Source of the DNA: an uncultured Bacteroidales bacterium
GTDB taxonomy: Bacteria; Bacteroidota; Bacteroidia; Bacteroidales; Bacteroidaceae
Length of the DNA: 64,000 bases
NCBI GenBank assembly: GCA_902802265.1
Contig: CADCLN010000007.1
Location: forward strand, 1 to 64,000
Direction of reading: 5' to 3'
Shown: piece by piece, positions 1-7,439 of the stretch
How the letters are laid out: each line of letters starts with the position of its first letter
Position numbering within the stretch: position 1 is the first letter of the stretch
The notes under the pieces: generated by a model
Told to the model about the DNA's origin: nothing
Seen by the model: only the letters and a program-made list of their open reading frames with translations
Database searches by the model: none
Position numbers and translations under genes: made by a program

Positions 1-138
1 CCGAACTTTGGCGGATTATCATCGCTATCGTCACTATGAGGGGCTACGTCTGCTACCCTCTGCCTGTGACGAAATAATAATTCAGCAGACCCTAATTAAA
101 CAACTTTCTCAAAAAACAAATCAATCTAAGACGACTAT
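1..138. other. Unassigned edge sequence upstream of yifB
   Basis: One frame is open from the window edge through the yifB start, and another ends at a TAA near base 77, but neither peptide resembles a family I recognise. It may hold the 3' end of a gene cut by the window edge. No clear TTTGC promoter element is visible immediately upstream of yifB. Confidence 0.3.
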
Positions 139-1701
139 ATGCTTGCTCAGATTAACAGCGCAACTTTGCAGGGACTGGAAGCCATGCCTATCAAGGTAGA
201 GGTGGATTCTTATCCTATGGGCTCGATGCCTCTGTTTACCATTGTCGGACTGCCCGACAGTGCCGTAAAGGAAAGCCAGGAGCGCATTCTTGCTGCCATC
301 CGATTGAATGGACTTCGGCTGAATGCGAAATCAATTGTGGTAAACCTTGCTCCTGCAGATTTGAAGAAAGAAGGAACGGGCTTGGATTTACCCATTGCCA
401 TAGGTATTCTTGCGGCGAGTGAAATACTTTTGTTCGACGAAGAACTGCTGGCTTCATCCATGTTCATTGGTGAATTAGGACTTGACGGGGCTATTCTCCC
501 GATCAAAGGAGCACTTCCAATCTCCATTAAAGCACGAAAGATGGGGTTAAAGACCCTGTTTGTTCCGAAAGAGAATGAACGCGAAGCCGCTGTGGTCGAT
601 AACTTGACGGTTTATGGTGTAAATACGTTGCAAGAAGTTATTGATTTCCTGCAGCGAAACATCACTTTGCAACCGACCATAGTCAATACAAGAGAAGAGT
701 TTTACAATCACCAAAGCACTTTTGATTTCGATTTCGAAGAAGTCAAAGGACAGGAGAACGTGAAGCGAGCTTTTGAGGTGGCTGCAGCTGGCGGACACAA
801 CATTATCCTTATAGGTTCCCCAGGTTGTGGCAAGAGCATGATGGCAAAGCGTTTGCCTTCTATTCTTCCCCCGCTGTCGCTTCGTGAAAGTTTGGAAACC
901 ACACAGATACATAGCATTGCTGGAAAGCTGCATAAAGACGTTTCGCTTATCAGTCAACGTCCGTTCCGTGCCCCTCACCACACCATTTCCTATGTCGGAC
1001 TGGTAGGCGGTGGTCAAACTTTTATGCCTGGTGAAATATGTTTGGCGCACAATGGTGTACTTTTTATGGATGAACTGCCAGAGTTTTCCCGTGCTGTTCT
1101 TGAAACCATGCGACAACCCATTGAAGACCGTATGATTACCATTAGCCGCTCCAAATATACGTTTACACTTCCTTGCTCTTTCATGCTCGTTGCTTCCATG
1201 AATCCCTGTCCCTGCGGCTATCATGGCGACCCAGAACACAAATGTGTCTGCACACCTGGACAAATTCAGCGTTATATGAATAAAATCAGTGGACCGCTGC
1301 TTGATCGCATCGACCTACAAGTTGAATGTCAGGCTATGAGCTACAGCGACTTGGCAAAGGCTCCGACGGGTGAGCCTTCCTCTGCCATCCGTGAAAGAGT
1401 GCTGAAGGCTCGCCGGATTCAGGAGCACCGATACCAAGGGCAGAAGGGCATACATTGTAATGCCCAGATGACCGAAAGGATGATTCACCAATACGCCGAA
1501 CCCGACGAAAGTTCGTTGGAACTCCTTCGCGTGGCGATGGAGCGATTGAAACTCTCCGCAAGAGCCTATAACCGTATCCTGAAGGTTGCCCGCACCATCG
1601 CCGACTTGGAAGGAAGCGAGAAAATCCAGAGCCACCATGTCGCTGAAGCTGTAGGGTATAGAAACCTTGACAGAAGCGACTGGGCAGAGAGGGGAATGTA
1701 G
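139..1701 (+). CDS. yifB: YifB/ComM-family Mg-chelatase-like AAA+ ATPase
   Basis: A 520-residue protein, the usual length of this family. Residues 1-165 form the Lon-protease-like (ChlI) N-terminal domain that starts with the characteristic AxLQGLEAMPIKVEVD. The AAA+ core follows with Walker A GSPGCGKS near residue 226 and Walker B VLFMDELPEF near 308. A cysteine cluster (NPCPCGYHGD...CVC, about 354-370) and the Mg_chelatase_C helical domain (about 415-510) complete it. Homologues such as ComM act as hexameric branch-migration helicases in natural transformation and recombination; that role is known for the family, not shown here. The ATG at 139 is chosen because the conserved N-terminus begins there. 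It converges on the peroxidase gene 14 bases downstream. Confidence 0.95.
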   Translation: MLAQINSATLQGLEAMPIKVEVDSYPMGSMPLFTIVGLPDSAVKESQERILAAIRLNGLRLNAKSIVVNLAPADLKKEGTGLDLPIAIGILAASEILLFDEELLASSMFIGELGLDGAILPIKGALPISIKARKMGLKTLFVPKENEREAAVVDNLTVYGVNTLQEVIDFLQRNITLQPTIVNTREEFYNHQSTFDFDFEEVKGQENVKRAFEVAAAGGHNIILIGSPGCGKSMMAKRLPSILPPLSLRESLETTQIHSIAGKLHKDVSLISQRPFRAPHHTISYVGLVGGGQTFMPGEICLAHNGVLFMDELPEFSRAVLETMRQPIEDRMITISRSKYTFTLPCSFMLVASMNPCPCGYHGDPEHKCVCTPGQIQRYMNKISGPLLDRIDLQVECQAMSYSDLAKAPTGEPSSAIRERVLKARRIQEHRYQGQKGIHCNAQMTERMIHQYAEPDESSLELLRVAMERLKLSARAYNRILKVARTIADLEGSEKIQSHHVAEAVGYRNLDRSDWAERGM

Positions 1702-1715
1702 TTTACCCCCCTGTC

Positions 1716-2393
1716 TTAAAGCAATTCCTTTACCGATGCCTCTATTTTCGACAAATCCCTGGTGGGTTCAAAACGAGCCACTACGTTGCCGGTGCGGTCG
1801 ATGAGGAATTTGGTGAAGTTCCATTTGATGTTGCTGCTGTTGCGCCAGTCGGGGTTGGCTTTGTCGAACATCTGCTCCAGCAGCGGAGTCAGCTTGTTGT
1901 CGGCATCAAATCCCTCAAATCCCTTTTGGCTTTTGAGCCAGGTGTAAAGGGGCAGTTCGCCAGGACCATTGACTTCCGACTTTTTGAACTGTGGAAAGTC
2001 TGTGCCGAATTTCACTTGGCAGAATTGGCTGATTTCTTCGTCTGTGCCTGGTGTCTGGTTGCCAAACTGATTGCAGGGGATGTCGAGGATTTCAAAACCT
2101 TCCCCCTTGAGGCGTTTGTACATGGCTTCCAAATCCTCGTACTGGGGAGTGAAGCCACAGCCCGTGGCGGTGTTTACTATCAAGAGCACTTTGCCCCTGT
2201 ACTGCGAAAGGCTCACTTCGTTGCCCTTCTTGTCTGTCAGTTTGAAGTCGTAAACTGTTGTCATCTTCTTTTGTTTTTTAGGGTTCATGAATTTTGTCTG
2301 TTGCGTAAAAGCTTCCGTGTAAAGACACCCTGTCCCCACCGAGGAGAACAGCAGGGCAAGGGCCGTGATGAATAGGGTTGGACGTGTGTTCAT
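1716..2393 (-). CDS. Glutathione peroxidase-family thiol peroxidase, exported
   Basis: A 225-residue thioredoxin-fold peroxidase. The catalytic site is visible as NTATGCGFTPQY with peroxidatic Cys79 (Cys in place of Sec), the CNQFG glutamine, and the WNFTKFLID tryptophan/asparagine pair. Bacterial homologues reduce hydroperoxides, usually with thioredoxin. The start at 2393 overlaps the stop of the upstream threonine aldolase gene as ATGA, which supports it and suggests translational coupling. It adds a hydrophobic leader ending in GTGC at Cys23, perhaps a lipoprotein signal although the -3 residue is glycine and not leucine. Internal ATGs at 2288 and 2264 would give a cytosolic form, so localisation is the uncertain point. 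Confidence 0.9.
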   Translation of the reverse strand: MNTRPTLFITALALLFSSVGTGCLYTEAFTQQTKFMNPKKQKKMTTVYDFKLTDKKGNEVSLSQYRGKVLLIVNTATGCGFTPQYEDLEAMYKRLKGEGFEILDIPCNQFGNQTPGTDEEISQFCQVKFGTDFPQFKKSEVNGPGELPLYTWLKSQKGFEGFDADNKLTPLLEQMFDKANPDWRNSSNIKWNFTKFLIDRTGNVVARFEPTRDLSKIEASVKELL

Positions 2394-3421
2394 ATTAAAA
2401 AAAGTTTTGTAAGTTGCTGAATATGTTCTTCGGGTGTAGCCCAGCTGGTGGCAAAACGGGTGACAGCCCGTCCGTCGGCGAGACGTTCCCACACTTCAAA
2501 CAGGACTTTCCCCTCAAGCGCCTGCATCTGTTGTTCCGTCAAAATGGGGAACTGCTGGTTGGTGGGTGAATCGATGTAGAGTGGGATGCCTTTCTCTGTG
2601 AAGATGTTTCGCAACCGCAGGGCCATGTCGATGGCATGACGGCTGATGCGGAAATATAGGTCGTGGGTAAAGAGCGTGTCGAACTGGATGCCGAGCAACC
2701 GTCCTTTGGCAAGCAAGGCTCCGTGTGCTTTGGTGATGGTGGTGAAATGGAGTGGGGCATTGCCCTCGGGAAAGACGATTGCTTCGCCACAGAGTGCGCC
2801 CACCTTTGTTCCGCCGATGTAAAACACATCGCAAAGCTGAGCCAAATCCTTCAGCGAGAGGTCGGCAGCATCGCTTGCCAGTCCGTAGCCCAGTCGTGCG
2901 CCGTCGATGAAGAGCGGCAACTGGTATTCCCGACAAACGCCGTAGATGGCGGCCAGTTCGCGCTTGGTGTAAATAGTGCCATACTCTGTGGGGAACGAAA
3001 GATAGACCATGCCAGGGTGAGCCATATGCGGCCATGTGAGGTCGGCATAAAACCCGTCGAGGTAGTTTTTCAGGTCCGCTGCGTCCATCTTGCCGAAGTG
3101 AGCGGGCAGGGCAATCACCTTGTGTCCGCAGAACTCAATGGCTCCCGCTTCGTGTACATTAATGTGGCTTGTCTCCACGGCAATCACCCCCTCGTAGTGA
3201 CGAATCAGGGCATCGATAATGGTTGCATTAGTCTGTGTGCCGCCCACAAGAAACCTCACGTCGGCTCGGGGACATCCCGTAGCCTCACGGATTTTCTCTC
3301 GGGCATCCATGCAGAACGAATCCTCGCCGTAGCCAGGTTCCTGCATCATGTTCGTTTCGTTCAGGCGGCGCAAGATGTCGGGGTGCGCCCCCTCTGTGTA
3401 GTCGCAAGTGAAGGAAATCAT
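2390..3421 (-). CDS. ltaE: Low-specificity L-threonine aldolase (beta-eliminating lyase family)
   Basis: A 343-residue PLP enzyme of fold type I. The PLP lysine is Lys206 in YIGGTKVGAL and the cofactor-binding aspartate is Asp173 in FIDGARLGYG; the early GGTQTNATII segment is the phosphate-binding region. The family cleaves L-threonine/allo-threonine to glycine and acetaldehyde. Length matches the family. It is the first gene of a two-gene operon with the peroxidase (ATGA overlap) and is read from a promoter with a TTATCTTTGC element (3472-3481 on the complement), which is itself preceded by a TGGTAAA array. Confidence 0.92.
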   Translation of the reverse strand: MISFTCDYTEGAHPDILRRLNETNMMQEPGYGEDSFCMDAREKIREATGCPRADVRFLVGGTQTNATIIDALIRHYEGVIAVETSHINVHEAGAIEFCGHKVIALPAHFGKMDAADLKNYLDGFYADLTWPHMAHPGMVYLSFPTEYGTIYTKRELAAIYGVCREYQLPLFIDGARLGYGLASDAADLSLKDLAQLCDVFYIGGTKVGALCGEAIVFPEGNAPLHFTTITKAHGALLAKGRLLGIQFDTLFTHDLYFRISRHAIDMALRLRNIFTEKGIPLYIDSPTNQQFPILTEQQMQALEGKVLFEVWERLADGRAVTRFATSWATPEEHIQQLTKLFLI

Positions 3422-3471
3422 AGTCGTGCCAGTGTTGGTTTGTAGGTTTTAGGGCTGTAACCGAATGAGGT

Positions 3472-3481
3472 GCAAAGATAA
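3472..3481 (-). promoter_or_regulatory. Bacteroidota -7 promoter element for ltaE operon
   Basis: On the complement the sequence reads TTATCTTTGC, 50 bases upstream of the ltaE start. The region where the -33 element should lie is occupied by the TGGTAAA tandem array (3488-3515), separated by the hexamer TAATCC. Confidence 0.65.
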
Positions 3482-3487
3482 GGATTA

Positions 3488-3515
3488 TTTACCATTTACC
3501 ATTTACCATTTACCA
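3488..3515. repeat. Heptad array (TTTACCA)4
   Basis: Four perfect tandem copies of TTTACCA (TGGTAAA on the complement). The same unit recurs at 4350, 39377, 42125, 57756 and 57790. Here it lies six bases upstream of the ltaE -7 element, read on the minus strand. Confidence 0.9.
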
Positions 3516-3526
3516 TTTTTTTTAAG

Positions 3527-3550
3527 ATTCTTCATTCTTCATTCTTCATT
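3527..3550. repeat. Heptad array (ATTCTTC)3
   Basis: Three perfect tandem copies of ATTCTTC plus ATT (AATGAAG on the complement). The same unit recurs at 4164, 11777, 11836 and, degenerately, 35056. This copy lies just upstream of the TTACCTTTGC element at 3558. Confidence 0.85.
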
Positions 3551-3557
3551 TTTTTTC

Positions 3558-3567
3558 TTACCTTTGC
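3558..3567 (+). promoter_or_regulatory. -7 promoter element TTACCTTTGC for DUF4251 gene
   Basis: TTACCTTTGC followed by AGC, the form repeated at several starts in this window. It is 88 bases upstream of the lipoprotein ATG; the predicted leader contains the 39-base inverted repeat arm at 3597-3635. Confidence 0.6.
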
Positions 3568-3596
3568 AGCAATTTATTTACAATTTGGACTGCAAA

Positions 3597-3635
3597 AATC
3601 CGTTTCATCCGTTAAATCGTTCCGCAGGAACTTGT
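3597..3635. repeat. 39-bp inverted repeat arm with GTTCC-TGC-GGAAC core
   Basis: This 39-base stretch is the exact reverse complement of 4189-4227 on the other side of the DUF4251 gene. Its core GTTCCGCAGGAAC is itself a short palindrome. A related copy occurs in the element at 13666-13831. Confidence 0.9.
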
Positions 3636-3654
3636 GGTATCAAACTTGAATAAT

Positions 3655-4137
3655 ATGATTCGAACTCTTTTTATCAGTTTTTTGACCCTGTTGCTCGTGG
3701 CATGTGCCACGGCGGCAGATCGGGCAGCTCAGCAGACAGAGATGGCCCGTGCGGTGAATGCGGCTGTGGCCGACAGGCATTACAAGATAACGATTACGCA
3801 GGCCTATCCCCAGCGGGGCGGCAGTGTGAATGTATCGCGCGACTTTTTTCTGGAAGTGAAAGGCGACACGCTGGTCAGCTATCTGCCGTTCTTCGGACGT
3901 GCATACCGTTCCCTGTATGGAGGGACAGAGAAGGGGCTGAACTTCACGGAAACCATTCGGACCTATGAACAGCTGAAGTCAAAGGCAGGTGTGTTGCGCT
4001 TCCGTATGCGGGTGAAAAACGAAGAAGATTCATACGTTTTCACTGTGGAAATCTCCGCTGGTGGCCGTGCGTCCATTCGGGTTCAGGCCATGGAACGCGA
4101 CGATATGCGTTTCGACGGAGACCTCGAAAACCACTGA
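3655..4137 (+). CDS. DUF4251-family lipoprotein
   Basis: A 160-residue protein with a lipoprotein signal: MIRTLFISFLTLLLVAC, lipobox LVAC. The mature part carries the DUF4251 hallmark SYLPFFGRAYRSLYGG followed by LNF, and ends in beta-rich sequence. This family is confined to Bacteroidota and has no established function; the lipobox places it at an envelope membrane. The ATG at 3655 is preferred over one at 3634 because it starts the signal peptide. The gene sits alone between two nested sets of inverted repeats, which is unusual and is described in the findings. Confidence 0.85.
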   Translation: MIRTLFISFLTLLLVACATAADRAAQQTEMARAVNAAVADRHYKITITQAYPQRGGSVNVSRDFFLEVKGDTLVSYLPFFGRAYRSLYGGTEKGLNFTETIRTYEQLKSKAGVLRFRMRVKNEEDSYVFTVEISAGGRASIRVQAMERDDMRFDGDLENH

Positions 4138-4343
4138 TTACACAGATTCTTCAGATTACACAGATTCTTCATTCTTCAATTTTAATCAACAAGTTCCTGC
4201 GGAACGATTTAACGGATGAAACGGATTTTTTGAATAATGAACCTTTTAGCTCGACGAAGTCAACTGACTCGCAAAATTGGCTACGCTAAAGGTTCGTAGT
4301 CAAAAAAATCTGTGTAATCCGTAAAATCCGTGTAATCTGTGGT
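4131..4343. repeat. MITE-like non-coding element, copy A
   Basis: About 213 bases bounded by imperfect terminal inverted repeats: CCACTGATTACACAGATT at the left and AATCCGTGTAATCTGTGG at the right. Inside are two ATTCTTC units, the 39-base GTTCC-TGC-GGAAC arm (4189-4227) and a further palindromic stretch around 4236-4295 (ACCTTTTAGC...GCTAAAGGT). The left end overlaps the stop codon of the DUF4251 gene. No coding sequence is visible. A second copy with the same ends and core lies at 13666-13831. Confidence 0.7.
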
Positions 4344-4349
4344 AAAAAA

Positions 4350-4377
4350 TGGTAAATGGTAAATAGTAAATGGTAAA
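4350..4377. repeat. Heptad array (TGGTAAA)4
   Basis: Units TGGTAAA, TGGTAAA, TAGTAAA, TGGTAAA. The array is followed by TAATTC and then the TTACCTTTGC promoter element of the M6 protease, the same arrangement as at 39377 and, on the complement, at 3488 and 57756. Confidence 0.9.
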
Positions 4378-4383
4378 TAATTC

Positions 4384-4393
4384 TTACCTTTGC
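4384..4393 (+). promoter_or_regulatory. -7 promoter element TTACCTTTGC for M6 protease
   Basis: TTACCTTTGC plus AGC, 41 bases upstream of the ATG at 4435. The -33 position falls inside the TGGTAAA array. Confidence 0.65.
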
Positions 4394-4434
4394 AGCCGTT
4401 TTATACCATTATTTATTATTATCTCTTTTTATTT

Positions 4435-6675
4435 ATGAAAAAATTATTTGTAGCAGCAATGCTGTGTATGACAGCCTTTGGAGCAATGGCTTTGCCGGTG
4501 AAAAAGGGTCTGTGGAAAACGTTGACTTTGAAGGACGGAACAGAAGTGAGAGCCAGATTTGTGGGTGATGAACATTGCCGCTACTGGCTGGGTGCAGACG
4601 GAAAACGCTATGTGGATTCGGACGGTCAATACACCGAGATGACAGACCTTGCCATTCGTGAAGGCAAGGCAAAATTCCAGAAAAACCAGCGGCGGCGCAT
4701 GGCTCGCATACAAAAAGCCGCACAGAACAGGGCTTCCGTTTATACAGGCGAGAAGAAGGGGCTTATCATCCTGGCGCAATTCTCCGACGTGAAGTTTCAC
4801 GCCAGCGACAGCCATGCCTTTTACGACAAAGTCGTCAATCAGCCAAACTATCGCGACACAAACGGCTTTGTGGGTTCCGTCCATGACTACTTCCTGGAGC
4901 AGTCCTACGGCAAATTCCAGCTCACCTTCGACGTCCTTGGTCCCGTCACCGTGAGTGGTACAGCGGCAACCTACGGCAGGAACAGGTTCGGAAACGACGT
5001 GGGGGCAGGAACCTTTGTCGCCGAAGCCATCAAGCTGGCGGGGTCGCAGGTTACCAACTGGGAGCAGTACGACTGGAACAACGATGGCGAAATAGACCAA
5101 GTCGTGGTTATCTATGCCGGCTATAGCGAAGCCGACGGTGGCGGAGAAGATAAACTCTATCCCCACGAGTGGTACCTCTCATCCAGTGAATACGCTGGCG
5201 CGATACCCGTGGCGGGAGACCTCTATATCGACACCTACGCCATCGTCAACGAGCGAGCCTACACAGGAAACTACGTTTTCCAGTACGACGGACTGGGCGG
5301 CATCTGTCACGAATTCTCCCACTGTCTGGGCCTGCCCGACACCTATTGCACCGACTACAGCGGGTACTCCGGCATGGGCGATTGGGACCTGATGGACTCA
5401 GGATGCTTCAACGGGTCGAGCTTCGTTCCCGCAGGTTTCACCAGCATGGAGAAGATGCTGGCAGGTTGGATACAGCCCGCCCAGCTGACTGCCACGGAGA
5501 GCATCCCCGCCATGCAGTCGCTTGTAGATTCAGAAGATGCCTACATCATTTACAACAAAGGGCACCGCGACGAATACTATCTGCTCGAAAACCGTCAGCC
5601 CACAGGCTTCGATGCAGCCCTGCCAGGTCGGGGGCTGCTCATCACCCATATAGACTACGATGCCGACATCTGGCTCTACAACCTTGTCAACACCGACAAC
5701 GCTGACCCCCAATACCCCCTCAACGACCATCCGCGCTGCGCTGTAGTCTCCGCAGACGGAAAAGACTACTACGACAAATACACCACAGCGAAAAACCAGG
5801 CTACCGACGAAGCCACATGGCAAGCCTTCCTCGACTCGCTGCAGGCAGACATGGCAGCCGACATCTATCCGCAGCCAGCCAACAACCAGCTGACCAACAC
5901 CTCCTGTCCGCGCGCCTTTACATACAACAAAAACACCGACGGACGCAAACTGATGAACGTCAGCATCACCCAAATCACACAGAACGCCGACGGAACCATC
6001 GCCTTCCGCTTTGCCCCCGACAACACGGGTAGCGGCCGAGAAGGCGACAACACAGACCACGGCGACGGACCCGTCATCGACCCCGTGAAGCCCAGCCCAG
6101 ACGAAACCCTGTTCTACGAATCCTTCGATCTGTGCGACGGCAAGGGCGGCAACGACGGTCTGTGGAAAGGCACCATAGCCAGCAGCGCCTTCAGTCCGGA
6201 CCACGACGGCTGGGTGGCAGAAAAAGCATACGGTGCCGACCAATGTGCCCGCTTCGGAACCAGCAGCGTCAGCGGTTCAGCCACAACCCCCACATTCCAG
6301 CTCACCGACACCACGCTGGTTACCTTCAAGGCGGCAGCCTGGGATTCATCACGCGACGGAACAACCCTCAAGCTCACAGCCACCAACGGAGCAACCATAC
6401 ACCCCGAAACCCTCACGCTGAGCAAGGGGGAATGGAAAGACTGCACAGCCACCCTCGTAGGGGCAGGCAGCACAGCCATCACCTTCACCCTGGAGGGAGG
6501 CCGTCTCTTCCTCGACGAAGTGTTTGTAGCCCTGCCAAAGGGGGGAGATGAACCCGAAGAACCCGAAACCCCTGAAGACATCTCGAAGAAAATGGACATA
6601 GACCACGACGGCGCAATCACCGTAAACGACATCGTGTCGCTCATCAACATCTATCTGAATGCGCCCGCAGAGTAA
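4435..6675 (+). CDS. Secreted M6-family (immune inhibitor A-like) zinc metalloprotease with dockerin-like tail
   Basis: A 746-residue protein. MKKLFVAAMLCMTAFGAMA is a Sec signal peptide; the ATG at 4435 follows the promoter and begins it. The peptidase M6 domain runs from about 90 to 540 with zinc site HEFSHCLGLPD near residue 292 and the downstream MGDWDLMDSGCFNG loop typical of M6 peptidases. A beta-sandwich module (about 560-705, FYESFDLCDG...FLDEVFV) resembles accessory domains of the family. The C-terminus MDIDHDGAITVNDIVSLINIYL is a single dockerin-like calcium-binding repeat. Family members degrade host or dietary proteins outside the cell. It is transcribed alone, ending at the terminator at 6692-6730. 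Confidence 0.93.
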   Translation: MKKLFVAAMLCMTAFGAMALPVKKGLWKTLTLKDGTEVRARFVGDEHCRYWLGADGKRYVDSDGQYTEMTDLAIREGKAKFQKNQRRRMARIQKAAQNRASVYTGEKKGLIILAQFSDVKFHASDSHAFYDKVVNQPNYRDTNGFVGSVHDYFLEQSYGKFQLTFDVLGPVTVSGTAATYGRNRFGNDVGAGTFVAEAIKLAGSQVTNWEQYDWNNDGEIDQVVVIYAGYSEADGGGEDKLYPHEWYLSSSEYAGAIPVAGDLYIDTYAIVNERAYTGNYVFQYDGLGGICHEFSHCLGLPDTYCTDYSGYSGMGDWDLMDSGCFNGSSFVPAGFTSMEKMLAGWIQPAQLTATESIPAMQSLVDSEDAYIIYNKGHRDEYYLLENRQPTGFDAALPGRGLLITHIDYDADIWLYNLVNTDNADPQYPLNDHPRCAVVSADGKDYYDKYTTAKNQATDEATWQAFLDSLQADMAADIYPQPANNQLTNTSCPRAFTYNKNTDGRKLMNVSITQITQNADGTIAFRFAPDNTGSGREGDNTDHGDGPVIDPVKPSPDETLFYESFDLCDGKGGNDGLWKGTIASSAFSPDHDGWVAEKAYGADQCARFGTSSVSGSATTPTFQLTDTTLVTFKAAAWDSSRDGTTLKLTATNGATIHPETLTLSKGEWKDCTATLVGAGSTAITFTLEGGRLFLDEVFVALPKGGDEPEEPETPEDISKKMDIDHDGAITVNDIVSLINIYLNAPAE

Positions 6676-6691
6676 TCAATGAAAATATCAT

Positions 6692-6730
6692 AAAAAAGGC
6701 AAGGAAAACACCGATTCCTTGCCCTTTTTT
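6692..6730 (+). terminator. Rho-independent terminator after M6 protease
   Basis: GGCAAGGAA and TTCCTTGCC form a stem with a short loop; A-run before and T-run after make it usable in either direction. Confidence 0.8.
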
Positions 6731-6751
6731 CTGTTTTCTTGTAAAAAAGCC

Positions 6752-6761
6752 TTACCTTTGC
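6752..6761 (+). promoter_or_regulatory. -7 promoter element TTACCTTTGC for Dabb gene
   Basis: TTACCTTTGC lies 39 bases upstream of the Dabb-protein ATG and just after the preceding terminator. Confidence 0.6.
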
Positions 6762-6800
6762 CCTCCAAAAACGTACAACCCCCAAAACCTCACCCCCACA

Positions 6801-7106
6801 ATGGTAAAGCATATTATCCTCTGGACATTGAATCCAGCCCTGACCGAAGAAGAGAAACAAACAGTAAAGACCGAAATCAAGGCAGGGCTGGAAGGTCTTG
6901 TCGGCAAAGTGCCTGGACTGATTGATGCCCAAGTCCACATCTCCGGTCGTCTTGCCTCGTCGAATGCAGACCTGCTGCTCGACAGCACCCTTGAGTCAGA
7001 AGCAGCCCTCAAAGGCTATGCCGTTCACCCCGACCACGTAGCCGTTGCCAACACCAAGGTTCGCCCCTACACCGTGCAGCGTGTATGCCTGGACTTTGAA
7101 GTCTGA
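6801..7106 (+). CDS. Dabb (stress-responsive alpha/beta barrel) family protein
   Basis: A 101-residue protein beginning MVKHIILWTL, the usual first strand of the Dabb fold, and containing the YAVHPDHVAV motif. These are small cytoplasmic ferredoxin-like dimers; most have no defined reaction. It has its own promoter and stands alone. Length and motif pattern match the family throughout, so the assignment is good although the function stays open. Confidence 0.85.
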   Translation: MVKHIILWTLNPALTEEEKQTVKTEIKAGLEGLVGKVPGLIDAQVHISGRLASSNADLLLDSTLESEAALKGYAVHPDHVAVANTKVRPYTVQRVCLDFEV

Positions 7107-7169
7107 TTCTCTGGGTAAGGCATAGCCCCTTTCCGTTTTCAGCCCGCAACAATCCCTGGTCATTCTCGC

Positions 7170-7257
7170 TTCATCAAAATTTTTCTCCCACTTCATCAGG
7201 AAACTTTTCCCACTGTAGTGTGACAGTTTTCTTGATGGAGTGTGATTACCTGTGGGA
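7170..7257. repeat. Degenerate 22-bp modular repeat, four units
   Basis: Two direct units start TTCATCA and end TCCCAC at a 22-base spacing (7170, 7192); the next two units carry the same signal in reverse orientation (GTGTGACAGTTTTCTTGATG). The 22-bp period and orientation switching resemble the arrays at 22705 and 63516. The 333-base gap holding it (7107-7439) otherwise contains only the promoter at 7394. Confidence 0.55.
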
Positions 7258-7393
7258 AAAAGTTGCAATTTGAAAATACTTAACCATAAAATCGTCATTA
7301 CTTCCTTTTCTTGTAGATATGCCAAAAATAAGGAACTGATGTATATACAAACAGAAAATCCCCCTAATCCTTCTTCGGTTTACATCTTTTTTG

Positions 7394-7402
7394 TAAATTT
7401 GC
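7394..7402 (+). promoter_or_regulatory. -7 promoter element TAAATTTGC for GIY-YIG gene
   Basis: TAAATTTGC lies 37 bases upstream of the ATG at 7440 and fits the TAnnTTTG consensus. Confidence 0.55.
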
Positions 7403-7439
7403 GCACAAAATCCAATAGTGATAGAAAAGGACTCACAAT

